DNA of 64,000 bases, taken from Erythrobacter sp. SDW2 (lineage in GTDB: Bacteria; Pseudomonadota; Alphaproteobacteria; Sphingomonadales; Sphingomonadaceae). Of the stretch, positions 60,679-64,000 are shown one piece after another. Under the pieces are notes generated by a model. The model saw only the letters and a list, made by a program, of their open reading frames with translations. It had not been told where the DNA came from and did not search any database. The position numbers and the translations under genes were made by a program. The number at the start of each line of letters is the position of its first letter. The stretch's first letter is position 1. The stretch spans positions 1,302,001 through 1,366,000 of the forward strand of contig NZ_CP090370.1 in assembly GCF_021431965.1 (NCBI RefSeq), written 5' to 3'.

Positions 60679-62025
60679 ATGGCTTCACGCGCCGACAATA
60701 TTGCGAGCAACCTTAGCCTCGCGAACTTCTCCAAGGCCACCGAGCTGCAGAACCGTATCTGGTTCACAATCGGTGCCTTGATCGTGTTCCGCTTCCTCAG
60801 CTTCGTGCCGCTCGCCGGGATCAACCCCAAGGCGCTGGCGGCGTTCAACGAGCGGACTTCGGGCACGCTGATCGACATCTTCAACACCTTCACCGGTGGC
60901 GCGCTGGCCAACATGAGCCTGATCGCGCTGGGCGTGATGCCCTATATCACGGCCTCGATCGTGGTGCAGATGGCCGCCTCGCTCCATCCGGCACTGATGG
61001 CGTTGAAGAAGGAGGGTGCCAGCGGGCGCCAGAAGCTGAACCAGTACACCCGCTACGGCACGGTGTTCCTGTGCGCGCTGCAGGGCTACTTTATCGCGCA
61101 AAACGGGATTGCGCAGAACCTGATCGTGATCCCGGAAAACCTGTTCATGGTCAGCGCCATCATCAGCCTGATCGGCGGGACGATGTTCCTGCTGTGGCTG
61201 GGCGAGCAGATCACCAGCCGCGGTATCGGCAATGGCGTGTCGCTGATCATCATGGCGGGCATCGTGGCCCAGTTCCCCGGGTTTGCCGTCAACATGTTCG
61301 AAGGCGGTCGGACCGGCTCGATCAGCGCATTCCTGATCATCGCCTTCTTGCTGATGATCGTCGGCCTGATCCTGTTCATCTGCTTCGTCGAGCGGGCCCA
61401 GCGCCGCCTGCTGATCCAGTATCCCAAGCGCGCGACCCAGCGCGGTATGATGCAGGCTGACCGTTCGCATTTGCCGCTCAAGCTCAACACGGCGGGCGTC
61501 ATTCCCCCGATCTTCGCCAGCTCGCTGCTGCTGTTGCCGCTGACGATCACCCAGTTTGCCGGCAACAGTGTCGATACCACGACCCAGTCAGGTCAGATCC
61601 TCCAGTCTGTGCTGCAATATCTGCAGCACGGTCAGCCGATCTACATGACGCTCTATGCCATCGGCATCATCTTCTTCTGCTTCTTCTACACTGCGGTTGT
61701 GTTCAACCCCGAGGAGACGTCGGAGAACCTGAAGCGCAATGGCGGCTTCATTCCCGGCATCCGCCCGGGCAAGCGGACCGCCGACTATCTCGATTACGTC
61801 CTGACCCGCATTACGGTGGTTGGCGCGATCTATCTGACGATTGTCTGCGTGCTTCCGGAGTATGCCATCGCCCAGACCGGCATCCCGCTGTTCCTTGGCG
61901 GCACCAGCCTGCTGATCGTGGTCAACGTCACTGTGGATACCATCAGCCAGATCCAGTCGCACCTGCTGGCGCACCAGTACGGTGACCTTATCAAGAAGGC
62001 CAAGCTCAAGGGCCGCATGCGCTAG
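60679..62025 (+). CDS. secY: Protein translocase subunit SecY
   Basis: 448 residues with ten membrane segments; the channel of the Sec translocon in the inner membrane. RFLSFVPLAGINPKAL, the plug/early loop MSLIALGVMPYITASIVVQM, GEQITSRGIGNGVSLIIMAG and the ribosome-binding loop FNPEETSENLKRNGGFIPGI with RPGKRTADYLDYVLTR match. ATG at 60679. adk starts 30 bases after its stop. Confidence 0.97.
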   Translation: MASRADNIASNLSLANFSKATELQNRIWFTIGALIVFRFLSFVPLAGINPKALAAFNERTSGTLIDIFNTFTGGALANMSLIALGVMPYITASIVVQMAASLHPALMALKKEGASGRQKLNQYTRYGTVFLCALQGYFIAQNGIAQNLIVIPENLFMVSAIISLIGGTMFLLWLGEQITSRGIGNGVSLIIMAGIVAQFPGFAVNMFEGGRTGSISAFLIIAFLLMIVGLILFICFVERAQRRLLIQYPKRATQRGMMQADRSHLPLKLNTAGVIPPIFASSLLLLPLTITQFAGNSVDTTTQSGQILQSVLQYLQHGQPIYMTLYAIGIIFFCFFYTAVVFNPEETSENLKRNGGFIPGIRPGKRTADYLDYVLTRITVVGAIYLTIVCVLPEYAIAQTGIPLFLGGTSLLIVVNVTVDTISQIQSHLLAHQYGDLIKKAKLKGRMR

Positions 62026-62055
62026 GCGCGCGTGCAATCTGGGGGTATTGCGCAA

Positions 62056-62700
62056 GTGAACATCATCCTTCTGGGGCCTCCGGGCGCGGGCAAGGGCACG
62101 CAGGCCCAGCGTCTGGTCGACAACCATGGCATGAAGCAGTTGTCGACCGGCGACATGTTGCGCGCCGCGGTCAAGAACGAGACGCCGACCGGGCTCAAGG
62201 TCAAGGCGATCATGGAAGCGGGCGAACTCGTCAGCGACGAGATCGTCTCGGCACTGATCTCCGACGAGCTGGCGTCGATGGGTCCGGAAACCGGCGCTAT
62301 TTTCGACGGCTATCCGCGCACTGCGGCTCAGGCACATGCGCTGGACCAGATCCTCGAGGCGCACGGACGTACGCTCGACAAGGTGATCGAGCTCGAAGTC
62401 GATGAAGACGCGCTGGTCGACCGTATCACCGGTCGTTTCACCTGCGCCAGCTGCGGCACCGGCTACCACGACCGGCACAAGCTGCCGAAGGTCGAGGGCG
62501 TGTGCGATGTTTGCGGCGGGACCGAGTTCAAGCGCCGCCCCGACGACAATGAGGAAACCGTCCGCACGCGGATGCAGGAATATCGGTCCAAGACCGCACC
62601 GATCCTGCCGATCTACGAAGAGCGCGGCATCGTCTCGCGGGTGGACGGCATGGCGTCGATGGACGAAGTGACCTCTTCGATCGAGGCATTGCTGGCCTAG
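62056..62700 (+). CDS. adk: Adenylate kinase with a four-cysteine LID
   Basis: 214 residues. Interconverts ATP+AMP and 2 ADP. P-loop GPPGAGKGT at 7-15, FDGYPRTAAQAHAL for AMP binding, and a LID with Cys130, Cys133, Cys150 and Cys153 (CASC...CDVC), a zinc-type lid well known in Gram-positive enzymes. The start is GTG at 62056, giving the standard NIILLGPPG opening; a GTG at 62032 would add eight unlikely residues. It sits after secY as in many bacteria. Confidence 0.94.
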   Translation: MNIILLGPPGAGKGTQAQRLVDNHGMKQLSTGDMLRAAVKNETPTGLKVKAIMEAGELVSDEIVSALISDELASMGPETGAIFDGYPRTAAQAHALDQILEAHGRTLDKVIELEVDEDALVDRITGRFTCASCGTGYHDRHKLPKVEGVCDVCGGTEFKRRPDDNEETVRTRMQEYRSKTAPILPIYEERGIVSRVDGMASMDEVTSSIEALLA

Positions 62701-62756
62701 GCTCTTTCCCTCCGCGCCTGTCCGTGGAATACGGCAGGGAGTATGGAGGGACACCC

Positions 62757-63509
62757 ATGAACCGATTGACCGCCGCCGCATTTGCGGCCGCCTGCCTGCT
62801 TGCCACCCCCGCGCAGGCCGAGATTGTCGAGCTCGCCGACGGCGGCTTTGTCACCCGCGATGCCGCCGCCGTCGGCGCTGACCCGCAAGCGGTGTGGCTG
62901 GCGCTCATTTCGCCAGGCGACTGGTGGAGCGACAACCACACCTGGTCCGGTGATTCCGCCAATATGATGATTACGCCGCAAGGCGGCGGGTGTTTCTGCG
63001 AGCGGATCCCCGCGCAGGAGAAGGACGGTGCCATCGGCCTCGATGGCAGTGTCCAGCACATGATCGTGCTCCAGGCCAACCCGCGCAAAGTGCTGCGGAT
63101 GCGCGGCGCGCTGGGGCCTTTGCAGAGCGAGCCGGTCACCGGCGTCCTCACCATCACGCTCAAGCCGATCGAGAAGGGCACCCGCATCGTCTGGGAATAT
63201 GTCGTAGGTGGTTTCATGCGGTACGAACCCGAGGTGATTGCCAAGGCTGTCGATGGCGTGATGTCGCAACAGCTCGCCGGCCTAGCGGGCAAGCTTGGCC
63301 GTATTCCCGATCCGGAAGCGAAGCCGGCACCCGAGCCGGCTGAAGCAGCGCCAAAGGAGGGGGCAGCTCCAGACAAGGAACCTGCGGAGAAGCCAGCGCG
63401 CGCCATCGGCGAGGATTTCCTCGATGACGGGGCCGCCGGGGAGGATGCCGAAGCCAAGGTGAGCCCGCCCAAGCCGGCGCCGAAGCCCGGCGATGGGGAT
63501 GCGGGGTGA
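62757..63509 (+). CDS. Exported SRPBCC (START-like) domain protein
   Basis: 250 residues. Signal peptide (RLTAAAFAAACLLATPAQA), then a Bet v1/SRPBCC-type fold: PQAVWLALISPGDWWSDNHT, GGCFCERIPAQ, and a long helix from YEPEVIAKAVDGVMSQQL. The final 60 residues are a Pro/Ala/Glu-rich low-complexity tail (KPAPEPAEAAPKEGAAPDKE). Such domains bind lipids or hydrophobic ligands; none is indicated. ATG at 62757 after GGAGGGACA. The next gene begins at a GTGA overlap with its stop. Confidence 0.78.
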   Translation: MNRLTAAAFAAACLLATPAQAEIVELADGGFVTRDAAAVGADPQAVWLALISPGDWWSDNHTWSGDSANMMITPQGGGCFCERIPAQEKDGAIGLDGSVQHMIVLQANPRKVLRMRGALGPLQSEPVTGVLTITLKPIEKGTRIVWEYVVGGFMRYEPEVIAKAVDGVMSQQLAGLAGKLGRIPDPEAKPAPEPAEAAPKEGAAPDKEPAEKPARAIGEDFLDDGAAGEDAEAKVSPPKPAPKPGDGDAG

Positions 63510-64000
63510 TCCGGTTCATCCGCGCTGGCGTGCTTTCAACGGCATTGGCTACCGTTGCGATGGGGTTGGCATGTTTTCCCGTCGCGGCCGCCGGCACCCC
63601 GCTTTGCCGTCTGGCAACCAGCGAGGTCGATGGATATCGCGGCCAGATCGAGCTGCGCAAGGGGTCGGACGGGCTGCTGCTCGGAGGGTATCTGTCCTAC
63701 CGGGTCCCCGAGACCGACGTTACCCTGCGAGAGATGGCCTTCGCCCCCAAGGTGCCGATGAAGCTCGGGGTCCTGCTCGATTTCGCGATTGACGCCGACC
63801 AGAGCGACAAGGCGCTCGATGCGCTGGGGCAGGGTGGGGTGACCGACCTGCGGATATTCGTCGGCAGGCTGACGGGAACGTCCGAGGAGGTCTCCAACAA
63901 GGGTGCCGATATCCTCGAAAGCTACAAGCTCGACTTCAGCGTTACCGGGCAGGGCAGCGCAAGCGATCGTTATGTCCCGGTGCCGCAATCACGTATCGGG
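63506..64000 (+). CDS. Exported protein of unknown function (3' end outside window)
   Basis: 165 codons are open to the window end. The start is GTG at 63506, overlapping the preceding stop as GTGA, so translation is coupled. A signal peptide (IRFIRAGVLSTALATVAMGL, then ACFPVAAAGTP) precedes a soluble beta-rich region with YRGQIELRKGSDGLLLGGYL and VTDLRIFVGRLTG. No family recognised. Its neighbour is also exported, so the two may act together in the periplasm. Confidence 0.7.
   Translation, partial: MIRFIRAGVLSTALATVAMGLACFPVAAAGTPLCRLATSEVDGYRGQIELRKGSDGLLLGGYLSYRVPETDVTLREMAFAPKVPMKLGVLLDFAIDADQSDKALDALGQGGVTDLRIFVGRLTGTSEEVSNKGADILESYKLDFSVTGQGSASDRYVPVPQSRIG

Noticed and set aside
1-64000. 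CRISPR arrays, complete insertion sequences, integrases or replication origins
   Set aside because: No regularly spaced direct repeats, transposase or integrase motifs, or iteron/DnaA-box clusters were found on reading both strands.

Overview
The window reads as a GC-rich alphaproteobacterial chromosome, most likely of the order Sphingomonadales (Erythrobacteraceae-like). The clues are the gene content and spelling: class II DAHP synthase, TadE/TadG genes, a small TlyA, a short RecO, a ribosomal protein S5 with a long RG-rich head, and several families of short intergenic repeats. No taxonomic search could be run, so this is inference. Nearly all of it is ordinary chromosomal coding sequence. 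One stretch (about 41,275-43,590) is visibly richer in A and T and looks acquired.

Layout. 1-7.3 kb (+): the C-terminal part of an M16 peptidase, class II DAHP synthase, an ergothioneine pair egtB-egtD, an FAD oxidoreductase and a membrane-anchored retropepsin-like protease. 7.5-9.9 kb (-): tRNA-Gln(TTG), a GPH/MFS transporter and a YghU-like glutathione enzyme. 10.1-15.5 kb (+): DNA topoisomerase IB, a glutamine-dependent NAD synthetase whose frame is fused to an N-terminal HTH-like segment, an uncharacterised gene, a small lipoprotein and a DMT transporter. 15.5-20.7 kb: azoreductase, a pirin/LysR divergent pair, GST, tRNA hydroxylase TrhO and IlvE. 20.7-21.2 kb: a compact minus-strand unit with a tiny ORF, an exceptional Shine-Dalgarno sequence and a terminator. 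21.2-28.9 kb: TlyA, TspO, UbiK, RecO, LeuB, two polyprenol-linked glycosyltransferases and small envelope proteins. 29-40.3 kb: two small paralogous peptides, MetZ, MgtC-like, a DsbA-family isomerase, a TadE/TadG block, an S9 peptidase, ApaG and a LysR regulator.

40.3-44.8 kb is the accessory interval. It is flanked by two direct copies of a structured repeat. In its middle are three overlapping minus-strand genes: an unassigned 447-residue protein, an Xre/MbcA-type antitoxin and a RES-domain toxin (a family whose studied members destroy NAD+). This three-gene toxin-antitoxin unit, with an inverted-repeat operator candidate in front, is the best candidate for something undescribed.

44.8-62.7 kb (+) holds the translation block: rpsL-rpsG-fusA-tuf, then an FkbM-type methyltransferase gene between tuf and rpsJ, then the S10 and spc genes through secY and adk. 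Repeat elements sit at several junctions of this block. After adk, instead of rpsM-rpsK-rpoA-rplQ, there are two coupled exported-protein genes, the second cut by the window end.
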